Part shown: positions 7,323-13,718 of the stretch, piece after piece
How the letters are laid out: the number at the start of each line of letters is the position of its first letter
Position numbering within the stretch: the first letter of the stretch is position 1
NCBI GenBank assembly: GCA_002427995.1
Contig: DIZV01000080.1
Coordinates: 368 to 14,530, forward strand
DNA: 14,163 nucleotides
Source: Chloroflexi bacterium UBA6019
GTDB lineage: Bacteria > Chloroflexota > Dormibacteria > Dormibacterales > Dormibacteraceae
Direction of reading: 5' to 3'
The notes under the pieces: model-generated
Database searches by the model: none
Told to the model about the DNA's origin: nothing
Seen by the model: the letters and a program-made list of their open reading frames with translations, nothing else
Translations under genes and position numbers: made by a program

Positions 7323-8889
7323 GGCAGCGCCCTTCGGAGCGACCGCGGCCGCCGCCCGGAGGCCGCCGCTCTGGCTCGTCCTCGGCCTGGTCGTGGCTGG
7401 GATCACCCTGCTGCCCTATCTCTACGCCCACCTCTTCGAGCCTCCGGGCCGGACCTTCATGGGCTTCTTCTTCCTCGGCGACGACGCCAACACCTACCTG
7501 GCCAAGATGCGAGAAGGCGTGGACGGCAGCTGGGCCTGGACCAACCGTTACACGACCGAACCCAGCTCCCCCGTCTATTTCTTCGTCTACTGGATCGTGC
7601 TCGGGCACCTCGCGGCGGTGCTTCACCTGAACCTCCTGCTCACCTTCCACCTCGCCCGGATCGGCGGCGCGGTGTTCCTTCTCTACGCCGGCTGGATGTT
7701 CATCGAGCACTTCGTCGTCGACGCGGCGGCGCGCCGCTGGGCTCTCTTCTTCCTCGCGCTCGGCCTTGGCACGGGCTACGTGGTCCAGGCGATCGGCAAA
7801 CCTCTTTTCTTCGGCCAGCAGACTGACACGCTCGACTGGCGGATGCCGGAGCTGACGGCCTTCTACTCCATCCTCGCGCTGCCGCATTTCGCCTGGGCCG
7901 CCGCCTTCCAGGCGGTGGGAGCCGTGCTGACGCTTCGCGCGGCGGAGCGGGGGAGTCTGAAGCTCGGCTTGGTGGCCGGGCTGGCCTGGCTGGGCGAGGC
8001 GTCGATCCACGCCCAGATGCCGATCCTGGTCGGCGGCGCGGTCGTGGTGGCCGTTCTCTACCGGCGGGTCAGCCCGCGCGGCTATGCGGCCGTCGCCCTC
8101 GCCCTCGGGATGGTGGCGCCCTATGTCCTCTACTCATATGTTGAGCTCCACAATCCCGAGGTGTCGCGCTGGAGCGGCCAGTGGCGCAACAACTTCGCGC
8201 CGGACCTGCTGAGCCTCTTCTTCGCCCTCGCCCCGCAACTCCTGCTGGCGGCCCTCGCGCTGCCGAGGATGCTCCGGCGGCGCTCCCGCAGCGACGTGTT
8301 CCTGCTCGCCTGGCTGGTCCTGCTGGCGCTGATCCTGTGGGCGCCGACTCCGGCCGACAACCTCCGCCGGCGCTTTTTCGACGGGATCTTCCTTCCCCTG
8401 GTCGTGATGGCGGCGGAAGGGCTCTACGGGGTCGTCCTGCCCCGGCTGGGCGCGCGCGCCCGGCGCCTCGTGCCCTTCGCCTACGTCTCCTTTGCGGCGA
8501 TCGGGAGCTGCTTCCTCCTGATCGGGCCGCTGCTGGTGGTGTCGAACCCGTCCTACTCGGTGCCGACCGGCGAGTACCACGCCCTGCAGTGGCTGTCACC
8601 GCGGCCGCCGGGAGTGGTGCTCTCCTCCACCCGCCTTGGTCTCCTGGTGCCCGCGTACACGTCCGACACGGTCTACGTCGGCCAGTACAGCGAAACCTTC
8701 AACTGGTCGGCCAAGGTGCGCCAGGCGAACGAGGTGCTCAACGGCCGCGGTGATCTCCCGTCCTTCCTCGCCGCCCATCGGGTGCGCTACGTGCTCTGGA
8801 CCGCGGCCGACACGCCGCTCCCGCCGCCGCCGTCGCTCGGCACACCAGCCTTCACCGCCCCCGGAATCGAGGTCTTCCAGCTCTACTAG
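7312..8889 (+). CDS. GT-C-like multi-pass membrane protein, possible polyprenyl-phosphate-sugar transferase
   Basis: Integral membrane protein of 525 residues with roughly ten hydrophobic segments (first at about 19-40, last at about 385-411) and a C-terminal extracytoplasmic domain (412-525). The first loop carries an Asp pair (FLGDDANTY, Asp 57/58) in the position where GT-C glycosyltransferases keep their catalytic or metal-binding acidic residues. I recognise the fold type, not a named family. The overlap with the DPM1-like gene (ATG 7312 lies inside it) supports use of polyprenyl-phosphate sugars as donor, at the outer membrane face. The acceptor may be a glycan, lipid or protein. The C-terminal domain pattern (EYHALQWLSP, then VRYVLWT) is common in PMT-like membrane proteins. 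Transfer activity is inferred. Confidence 0.8.
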   Translation: MAVRAAPFGATAAAARRPPLWLVLGLVVAGITLLPYLYAHLFEPPGRTFMGFFFLGDDANTYLAKMREGVDGSWAWTNRYTTEPSSPVYFFVYWIVLGHLAAVLHLNLLLTFHLARIGGAVFLLYAGWMFIEHFVVDAAARRWALFFLALGLGTGYVVQAIGKPLFFGQQTDTLDWRMPELTAFYSILALPHFAWAAAFQAVGAVLTLRAAERGSLKLGLVAGLAWLGEASIHAQMPILVGGAVVVAVLYRRVSPRGYAAVALALGMVAPYVLYSYVELHNPEVSRWSGQWRNNFAPDLLSLFFALAPQLLLAALALPRMLRRRSRSDVFLLAWLVLLALILWAPTPADNLRRRFFDGIFLPLVVMAAEGLYGVVLPRLGARARRLVPFAYVSFAAIGSCFLLIGPLLVVSNPSYSVPTGEYHALQWLSPRPPGVVLSSTRLGLLVPAYTSDTVYVGQYSETFNWSAKVRQANEVLNGRGDLPSFLAAHRVRYVLWTAADTPLPPPPSLGTPAFTAPGIEVFQLY

Positions 8890-8910
8890 CGGGCGCGGAA
8901 ACGTAGGTCC

Positions 8911-8926
8911 GCCGGGCCGACCCGGC
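8911..8926. terminator. GC hairpin between convergent GT-C genes
   Basis: GCCGGG (8911-8916) and CCCGGC (8921-8926) can pair around a CCGA loop in the 40-base gap between two convergent genes. The symmetrical stem could slow transcription from both sides, but there is no T-tract on either strand, so it is not a classical intrinsic terminator. Confidence 0.3.
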
Positions 8927-8929
8927 CGG

Positions 8930-10414
8930 CTACTTCCGGCGGACGCAGATCTCCGCCATCGAGTCCTGGTAGACCGTGCAGTCCCACTTGTCGGGGAGGG
9001 CTTCGAGGACATTGGTCAGGGCCTCGTGGCGGTTGTAGATGACGTAATCGACCTGGTAGTCGTCGAGGACCCGCTGCCAATCGGTCCGCAACGTCTGCAC
9101 GTCCTGGTACTTCTGGAGGAATGAATCGCCCATCACCGACGCCTCGCCGAAGATGAACACCCTCCGGTTCGGGTCGGGATAGAAGCGGTTCGCCAGGTAT
9201 CCTCCCCAGCCGTACTGGTTGTACATCCGGGTCCCGATCTCGGGGTGCGCGGCGAGGAAGGCGGCAGCCCTGACCGGGTAGTTGGAGGCCGTGTCGGCCT
9301 CCTGGTGCGCGAGCACGGTGCCGATCCGGAAGAGCACCGCCCCCGCGATCACCAGCAGGGCGACCACGGTGACACCCCGGAGCAGCGCCGAAGGTGGGGA
9401 GGAGGAGAGCTTCCAGCCCCGGGAGGCGCTGAAGTCCTCCCAGGCCCCGGACCAGGTCTCGATCAGGATCGGCGTCGTGGCGGCAACGAAGATGGCGATG
9501 TTGCGCGCCGATTCGAGCGCCAGCGCCAGAGTTGCCAGAGTCAGAAGGAGCTGATAGGTGGTTGGGCGTCGGTAGGCGAAGCCGGCGAAGAGGAGGAGGA
9601 TCATCGCCAGGAAGGGAGCCAGCACCAGCTGGTGGAAGTCGGGTGAGAACCACTCGATGATCAGGCGTCGCTGGGCAGGGCTGGTCAGCGTCTCGATCGG
9701 GTTGGTGTAGACCGAAAGACCGTGGGGAGTCGCCAGCACGGCGACGAGGCAGATCACCAACACCTGGCCGAGCGTCCGCACACGCCGGCGATGGCCCATC
9801 CGGATGGTCTCCTCCCGTTCCAGGGCCCACTCCACGCACTCGGCGAAGATCGCGATCCCGAGGAGCACGAAGGAGATCACAAAGCCGCCGTGAAGATTTG
9901 CCCAGAGTGCCACCACCAGAGGCAGATAGTTGATCGACCGGCTCCGCCCGGAAAGGTAGGCCGCGATCCAGTAGAGCTCCAGGCAGGTGAAGGTAAAGGT
10001 GATCATCTGGGCGCGGGGTCCCCAGATCGGCGCGCCGGCAAGGCCGGCGAGGGCAAGCCCGAGGCCGGCGATCACGTAGGGCCTGCGGGCCACCACGGCG
10101 GTGCGGTAGATGAAGAAGAAGCCGAGCCAGGTCAGCGCGCCAAAGGCGACGCTGATCAGCGCCAGGCCTCCCCAGCTGTTGAGGGAGGCCATCAGGACCT
10201 CGGCCAGGTATTCGTGGTCGGTCCAGGAGTGGCTCAGGACCGTATAGGTATAGAGGTCGTGGCTCGGCAACCGGCCGTTCTGCAGCATCCAGTACCCGGT
10301 GCGCAGATGCCACCAGAAGTCCGGATCCTCGACCGAGCTCGTGAAAGCCGCGGTGAGCGCGATCATGACTCCGCCCAGGAAGAGCGTGCGGGGGCCGAGC
10401 CGGGAGGGTCTCAG
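8930..10414 (-). CDS. GT-C-like multi-pass membrane protein (DPDFWWHL type), probable CTG start
   Basis: Membrane protein of 494 residues if started at CTG 10414. It begins with an Arg-rich n-region and first helix (about 9-26), then the first outer loop VEDPDFWWHLRTG (28-40) with Asp 30/Asp 32, a pattern typical of GT-C-like proteins. About nine to eleven helices follow, including the conserved WANLHGGF (171-178). A soluble C-terminal domain (about 370-494) contains MYNQYGWGGYL and YPDPNRRVFIFGEA. ATG 10366 would cut most of the n-region and part of the first helix. CTG 10414 overlaps the TGA of the upstream methyltransferase gene as CTGA and gives MRPSRLGPRTLFLGG, a natural topology signal; no ATG, GTG or TTG lies in frame nearby upstream. 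The function, extracytoplasmic glycosyl transfer, is inferred from fold and neighbours. Confidence 0.8.
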   Translation of the reverse strand: MRPSRLGPRTLFLGGVMIALTAAFTSSVEDPDFWWHLRTGYWMLQNGRLPSHDLYTYTVLSHSWTDHEYLAEVLMASLNSWGGLALISVAFGALTWLGFFFIYRTAVVARRPYVIAGLGLALAGLAGAPIWGPRAQMITFTFTCLELYWIAAYLSGRSRSINYLPLVVALWANLHGGFVISFVLLGIAIFAECVEWALEREETIRMGHRRRVRTLGQVLVICLVAVLATPHGLSVYTNPIETLTSPAQRRLIIEWFSPDFHQLVLAPFLAMILLLFAGFAYRRPTTYQLLLTLATLALALESARNIAIFVAATTPILIETWSGAWEDFSASRGWKLSSSPPSALLRGVTVVALLVIAGAVLFRIGTVLAHQEADTASNYPVRAAAFLAAHPEIGTRMYNQYGWGGYLANRFYPDPNRRVFIFGEASVMGDSFLQKYQDVQTLRTDWQRVLDDYQVDYVIYNRHEALTNVLEALPDKWDCTVYQDSMAEICVRRK

Positions 10415-11133
10415 CGCCGGACCGGCCAGGCGGGGATGAACACCGGCACCCGCTCCCGGTAGCGCCGGTAGGATTCGCCGAACGCCTTCTCCAGGATCTG
10501 CTGCTCCCACCGGATGCGGAGCGCCTGGGAGCCGATGAAGAGCACTAGGAGGGCCGCCTGCCAGGGGCCGAAGACAGGGAGCATGACGCCGACACTGGCG
10601 ATGCCCTCGCCGAAGTAGAGCGGGTTCCGGGAGAGGGCATAGGGTCCACCGGTCACCAGCTCGCGGGCCTCGGGGACGATCGAGAACGATCGCCGCAGGT
10701 AGGCCAGGCCCCAGACGGCCCAGGCCATACCGAAGGTGATCAGGAGGTCCGAGATGACCACCGCGCCGGTGCCGTGGGGAGTGGCCGGTAGATAGCTGGT
10801 GGCGAGGATGCAGAAGGTGCCGATGAGGGACACGGCCATGATCAGCGGCCGGCGGTCGGTCTCCTTGGCCGGCAGTCGGATGACGTACATGACGATCAGC
10901 ATCGTGAAGAAGGCGAGCTTCAGGCAGCGGTTGGCGAAGGCGACGTACTCCGGGGCCGCCTGCCCGCCGTGGAGGAGGCGGGCGAGCACGATCGTGACGA
11001 TCGTGTACTGATAGACGAGGAAGAGGCAGAAGAAGAGCGCCGGCAGGGTGCGGCCGAAGATGAGGTCGACCCAGTAGCCGGCCCGACCGGCTCTCGCCGG
11101 CGGAGGGGCGGCGACTTGGGGAACGCTCTCCAT
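10411..11133 (-). CDS. Isoprenylcysteine carboxyl methyltransferase-family membrane protein
   Basis: Integral membrane methyltransferase-like protein of 240 residues with about five hydrophobic segments (about 26-51, 70-86, 96-114, 123-145, 178-203). The C-terminal SAM-binding signature of the ICMT/PEMT superfamily is clear: TGGPYALSRNPLYFGE (161-176), then RIRWEQQILEKAFGESYRRYRERVPVFIP (206-234) with the Arg/Glu pair and the FG..Y..Y pattern. Eukaryotic relatives methylate prenylated cysteine; bacterial members act on unknown, probably lipid or isoprenoid, substrates. It lies head-on to the histidine kinase and is followed by the GT-C-like gene in a CTGA overlap, so both probably share a transcript. 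ATG 11133 has no Shine-Dalgarno sequence; an AT-rich patch at 11145-11155 (TAGATT on this strand) could be its -10. Confidence 0.88.
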   Translation of the reverse strand: MESVPQVAAPPPARAGRAGYWVDLIFGRTLPALFFCLFLVYQYTIVTIVLARLLHGGQAAPEYVAFANRCLKLAFFTMLIVMYVIRLPAKETDRRPLIMAVSLIGTFCILATSYLPATPHGTGAVVISDLLITFGMAWAVWGLAYLRRSFSIVPEARELVTGGPYALSRNPLYFGEGIASVGVMLPVFGPWQAALLVLFIGSQALRIRWEQQILEKAFGESYRRYRERVPVFIPAWPVRR

Positions 11134-11144
11134 CTGGCCCGCCG

Positions 11145-11155
11145 TAATCTAACAT
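11145..11155. promoter_or_regulatory. AT-rich patch between divergent methyltransferase and kinase genes
   Basis: TAATCTAACAT is the only AT-rich stretch in the 71-base divergent gap. TAGATT on the - strand and TAACAT on the + strand are 4/6 matches to a -10 box. No -35 boxes are apparent. The likely role as start region for both genes is inferred. Confidence 0.25.
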
Positions 11156-11204
11156 CGCCTCCCGGCGCCCGCCGCTGCGGACTCCGCCCCGATGCCCCAA
11201 CGCC

Positions 11205-12218
11205 ATGAGCTTGACCGAAAACCAGCTGCCACCTGCCACCGCCGACCAGCCGTCCGCCCTCCTGGCCTGGGTTGACGGCGAGATCGAGCGGCTGAAGGCG
11301 CTGATTCCCGAGCTCGAGCAGGGTTCCCTGACGGCGGCCGAAGACCTCGCCGAAGCGGATGTGATCCGCCGCCACGTGATCCTTCACCCGGAGCGCTTCT
11401 CGCCCCATGAGCGCGATTCCGTCGTCGAGCGTGCGCAGACCGTCGCCGTGGCGCGCCAGCGGGGCGAGATCGCCGCCGAGTCAGTTCGCGAGCGGCTCCA
11501 GTTCTGCGAGGTCGTGGCTCTGACTCTGCGCACGGCGCTGGCCGAGCCGGCGGCCGGCGGGGTGCCGAGCCCGGTCGGGGTCCTGGCCATCTTCCAGGCC
11601 GTCGAGGCGGAACGGCTCCGCATTGCGCGAGACCTTCATGACGGCCCCGCCCAGGTGCTCGCCGACCTCGTCCTCAAGGCGGAGATCCTGGACCGGATCG
11701 CGAGCCGGACACCGGAGGCGCTCCCGGCGGAGCTGGAGGAGTTCCGCAGCCTGGTCCGCAACGCCGTCGGAGACATGCGGCGGTTCATGTTCGACCTCCG
11801 GCCGGACTCGCTCGACGACCTCGGTCTGGTAGCGACGATGAAGCGTTTTTCGAGTGAGTACCAGGATCGCACCGGGATCGTCTGCCGCTTCAATGTGAAC
11901 GGGGAGGACCGGCGCATCGGCCCCGACCTCGAGGAGGCCGTCTTCCGCATCATCCAGGAGGCCCTCAACAACATCCAGAAGCACGCGGGTGCGAAAACCG
12001 CCGAGGTCACGCTGGGGATCCAGCCCACCCGGGTGGTCGCCAAGATTCGCGATGACGGCGCCGGATTCGACGCCGAATCGCCACCCACGGGCGGCCGCCG
12101 GCGCCTCGGACTGCTCGGGATGCGAGAGCGCGCAGAGGCCCTCGGCGGGCGGTTCGAGATCCGCAGTCAGCCCGGCAAGGGCACTGAGATCGAGGTCGAG
12201 TTCGTAGCCGAGGCGTAG
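11205..12218 (+). CDS. Soluble sensor histidine kinase, NarL/DegS type (HisKA_3 + HATPase_c)
   Basis: Cytoplasmic two-component kinase of 337 residues with no membrane helix. A helical, probably coiled-coil N-terminal region (about 20-115) precedes the HisKA_3 dimerisation domain with ERLRIARDLHDGPAQVLADL, phospho-acceptor His 145. The ATPase domain shows the N-box FRIIQEALNNIQKHAG (247-262), G1 IRDDGAGFD (281-289), and GLLGMRERAEALGG plus GKGTEIEVEF (302-333). The kinase therefore looks complete. The N-terminal region matches no sensor domain I recognise. No NarL-type response regulator is adjacent; the nearest receiver is that of the CpaE-like protein at 13719. ATG 11205 is the first start with a reasonable N-terminus, though it lacks a Shine-Dalgarno sequence. 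Its position upstream of the pilin suggests, without proving, a role in pilus control. Confidence 0.92.
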   Translation: MSLTENQLPPATADQPSALLAWVDGEIERLKALIPELEQGSLTAAEDLAEADVIRRHVILHPERFSPHERDSVVERAQTVAVARQRGEIAAESVRERLQFCEVVALTLRTALAEPAAGGVPSPVGVLAIFQAVEAERLRIARDLHDGPAQVLADLVLKAEILDRIASRTPEALPAELEEFRSLVRNAVGDMRRFMFDLRPDSLDDLGLVATMKRFSSEYQDRTGIVCRFNVNGEDRRIGPDLEEAVFRIIQEALNNIQKHAGAKTAEVTLGIQPTRVVAKIRDDGAGFDAESPPTGGRRRLGLLGMRERAEALGGRFEIRSQPGKGTEIEVEFVAEA

Positions 12219-12251
12219 CCGGAGCGTTGCCCCGAAGGCGAGCAAATTCGA

Positions 12252-12280
12252 TTGCCAGGCAACCTTTTGATGGTTACGAT
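12252..12280 (+). promoter_or_regulatory. Sigma-70-type promoter of the Flp pilin gene
   Basis: TTGCCA (12252-12257), a 17-base spacer and TACGAT (12275-12280) form a good -35/-10 pair in an AT-richer intergenic region. Transcription would start near 12287, giving a leader of about 100 bases. The -35 lies within a perfect interrupted palindrome, TTGCC-A-GGCAA (12252-12262), a possible operator. GGCGCC follows the -10 directly, as it does at the cpaB promoter. Confidence 0.55.
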
Positions 12281-12290
12281 GGCGCCATTG

Positions 12291-12307
12291 AAGGCAAAAT
12301 CTGCCTT
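12291..12307 (+). promoter_or_regulatory. Short hairpin at the start of the pilin leader
   Basis: AAGGCA (12291-12296) and TGCCTT (12302-12307) pair around a five-base loop close to the predicted transcript start. It could stabilise the mRNA 5' end of an abundantly needed pilin message. There is no T-tract, so it is not a terminator. Confidence 0.35.
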
Positions 12308-12369
12308 AAAGGCCAGAAATCGCAAGAAACGCGTTGCCTCAGCGATTAAAGGTCAAAGTTCGACAGAAA
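12306..12369 (+). repeat. Imperfect 24-base direct repeat in the pilin leader
   Basis: Copies at 12306-12329 and 12346-12369 begin TTAAAGG and end AGAAA, match at about 18 of 24 positions, and lie exactly 40 bases apart. The second copy runs into the Shine-Dalgarno sequence of the pilin gene. Two protein- or RNA-binding sites are a possibility; function unknown. Confidence 0.5.
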
Positions 12370-12385
12370 GGAGGTGAAAATCAAA

Positions 12386-12562
12386 GTGTCAAATCTCATC
12401 TGGAAGCTGCGCGGTCTCCTGCACAAGGAGGAGGGCCAGGGTATGGTCGAGTACGCCCTGATCCTGGTGCTCGTTTCGATCGTGGTCATCGTCATTCTTC
12501 TTACCATGGGCGGTCAGATCAAGAACGTCTTCTCCAACGTCGTAGCTGCCCTGAACGCGTAA
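12386..12562 (+). CDS. flp: Flp-family type IVb pilin precursor
   Basis: Prepilin of 58 residues, the major-subunit type of Tad/Flp pili used for surface attachment. The leader peptide ends KEEG, followed by QGMVEYALILVL: cleavage by prepilin peptidase after Gly 17 places Glu at +5 and Tyr at +6, the Flp signature. One hydrophobic helix (about 21-41) and a short C-terminal tail follow, with no disulphide. GTG 12386 is chosen because the strong Shine-Dalgarno AGGAGGT (12369-12375) lies ten bases upstream; GTG 12374 in the same frame is part of that Shine-Dalgarno itself. The gene has its own promoter and an intrinsic terminator, so it can be expressed well above the downstream assembly genes. 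Confidence 0.93.
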   Translation: MSNLIWKLRGLLHKEEGQGMVEYALILVLVSIVVIVILLTMGGQIKNVFSNVVAALNA

Positions 12563-12597
12563 GCGTTCGTAAGATCACCCGTAAGCGAATACCTTCC

Positions 12598-12629
12598 AGA
12601 GGGCCCCGGTAACGGGGCTCTCTGTTTTT
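12598..12629 (+). terminator. Intrinsic terminator after the pilin gene
   Basis: An 11-base-pair stem (12598-12608 with 12613-12623, one G-T pair), GTAA loop, followed after one G by five Ts (12625-12629). It is a classical rho-independent terminator, separating pilin transcription from the assembly genes. Confidence 0.92.
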
Positions 12630-12662
12630 CGGGAAAGTCGAGGCAGGTCATTCGCTCCCGCA

Positions 12663-12738
12663 ACCGACTACAGTTCGCGCGCATCAACCAAAGTTTTGTG
12701 AAGTGTTGCCAACATGGGCCCTGTTTTCTGCAGTCGGT
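12663..12738. repeat. Inverted repeat flanking the region upstream of the cpaB promoter
   Basis: ACCGACTACAG (12663-12673) and CTGCAGTCGGT (12728-12738) are inverted copies matching at 10 of 11 positions, with 54 bases between. The right arm ends two bases before the TATAAT box, so a bound protein would touch RNA polymerase. Possible paired operator or activator site. Confidence 0.4.
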
Positions 12739-12740
12739 CA

Positions 12741-12746
12741 TATAAT
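12741..12746 (+). promoter_or_regulatory. -10 box of the cpaB-like gene
   Basis: A perfect TATAAT in a GC-rich genome, 45 bases before the GTG at 12791. No -35 box exists at 16-18 bases; TTGCCA occurs 29 bases upstream (12706-12711), the wrong distance. GGCGCC follows directly. It is likely an activator-dependent promoter for the pilus-assembly genes. Confidence 0.55.
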
Positions 12747-12790
12747 GGCGCCGCTTTTTCCAGGCAACATTCCCCGGAGGTGAGTTTCCA

Positions 12791-13693
12791 GTGGCAGTAG
12801 CTCAGGCACCCGCCCGTCCGCGAGCGGGCGGCGGCCGTCTCTTCATCATCATCGGCGTCGTGTTGGCCCTGGCAGGGTTCGGGCTGGCCGTCGTCCTTGG
12901 CTCCATTGGCGGCGGTGCTCATTCCGGTTCGGCTGCCTGCCCCTGCGACCTGGTCGTCTATGCCAACAAGGACATCAGCCTTCGGACGCAGATCACTACC
13001 GTCGACCAGGTCCAGGTCAGGTCGATCCCGGACTCCTACAAGCCGGCGGGAGCGGTCGTCATCGACTCCGGCGCCGCCAACAAGTCCACCGCCGACCAGA
13101 ACAAGGCCGGACTGGCCGCCGTCCAGAACTTCATCGCCGAGGTGAACATCGCGCAGAACCAGCCGCTCCTGACGAGCATGCTCGCCAAGCCCGGTGACAC
13201 CGTCAGCGGCGCCCAGGCAGCGTTCCTGCCGATCCCCCAGGGCTACGTCGCTCTGACCCTGCCGACCGGCGAGCTGATCGGTGTCGCGGGCTACATCCAG
13301 GCGGGCGACTACATCTCGCTGATCGCCGCCGCGGGCTCGGGCAAGACCGGCGCGACCGCCACCGTCTTCACCCAGCTCCACGTGCTTCGAGTCGGCGCTG
13401 CCAACCTCAGTGTGACCTCCGCATCGTCCACCTCCAACAACGCCTCCTCCTCCGGCTCGACGGCGGCCGCGACCAGCCTTACGGTGGTCGTCACCCCCTG
13501 CCAGGCCGAACTGATCCGGTGGCTTTCCACCAACACCCAGCTGACCTATGAGCTCGAGTCGTACAAGGACTACGCGCCGGCGGCGACCGGACCGTCCCCC
13601 GACTGCAACGGACTGGGTGCGACCAAGGGTGTGCAGACATCCGACGTGATCGCCAAGTTCCCGACCTTCTCGAAGGCCCTGGGCGGGGCCTAG
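12791..13693 (+). CDS. cpaB: Tad/Flp pilus assembly protein CpaB/RcpC (SAF domain)
   Basis: Membrane-anchored envelope protein of 300 residues belonging to the RcpC/CpaB group, which supports Flp pilus assembly and has a cell-wall-binding SAF fold. It has a basic N-terminus, one helix (about 17-38), a SAF-like segment (about 51-130: DLVVYANKDISLRTQITTVDQVQ, then AEVNIAQNQPLLTSML) and an RcpC domain (about 146-255: IPQGYVALTLPTGELIGVAGYIQAGDYISLI). A Ser/Thr/Asn/Ala-rich insert (about 206-229) interrupts the RcpC domain. Cysteines are at 50, 52, 237 and 282. GTG 12791 is supported by GGAGGTGA (12776-12783), seven bases upstream. The gene has its own TATAAT promoter and is followed after 25 bases by the CpaE-like gene. 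Confidence 0.9.
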   Translation: MAVAQAPARPRAGGGRLFIIIGVVLALAGFGLAVVLGSIGGGAHSGSAACPCDLVVYANKDISLRTQITTVDQVQVRSIPDSYKPAGAVVIDSGAANKSTADQNKAGLAAVQNFIAEVNIAQNQPLLTSMLAKPGDTVSGAQAAFLPIPQGYVALTLPTGELIGVAGYIQAGDYISLIAAAGSGKTGATATVFTQLHVLRVGAANLSVTSASSTSNNASSSGSTAAATSLTVVVTPCQAELIRWLSTNTQLTYELESYKDYAPAATGPSPDCNGLGATKGVQTSDVIAKFPTFSKALGGA

Positions 13694-13718
13694 ACAAGAA
13701 GCCGACTGGAGACCGAAG

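Noticed and set aside
10415..11239. Long extension of the minus-strand GT-C-like ORF to 769 residues
   Set aside because: It covers the methyltransferase gene in another frame and encodes Arg/Pro/His-rich sequence, a GC-driven shadow.
12374..12376. GTG as the pilin start
   Set aside because: This GTG is the 3' part of the AGGAGGTG Shine-Dalgarno; GTG 12386 has correct spacing.
12287..12385. Cyclic-di-GMP or other known riboswitch in the pilin leader
   Set aside because: I compared it by eye with the GEMM-I consensus and found no conserved GGCAAA/GACGCAAAGCC/GNRA layout; only a short hairpin and direct repeats are visible.
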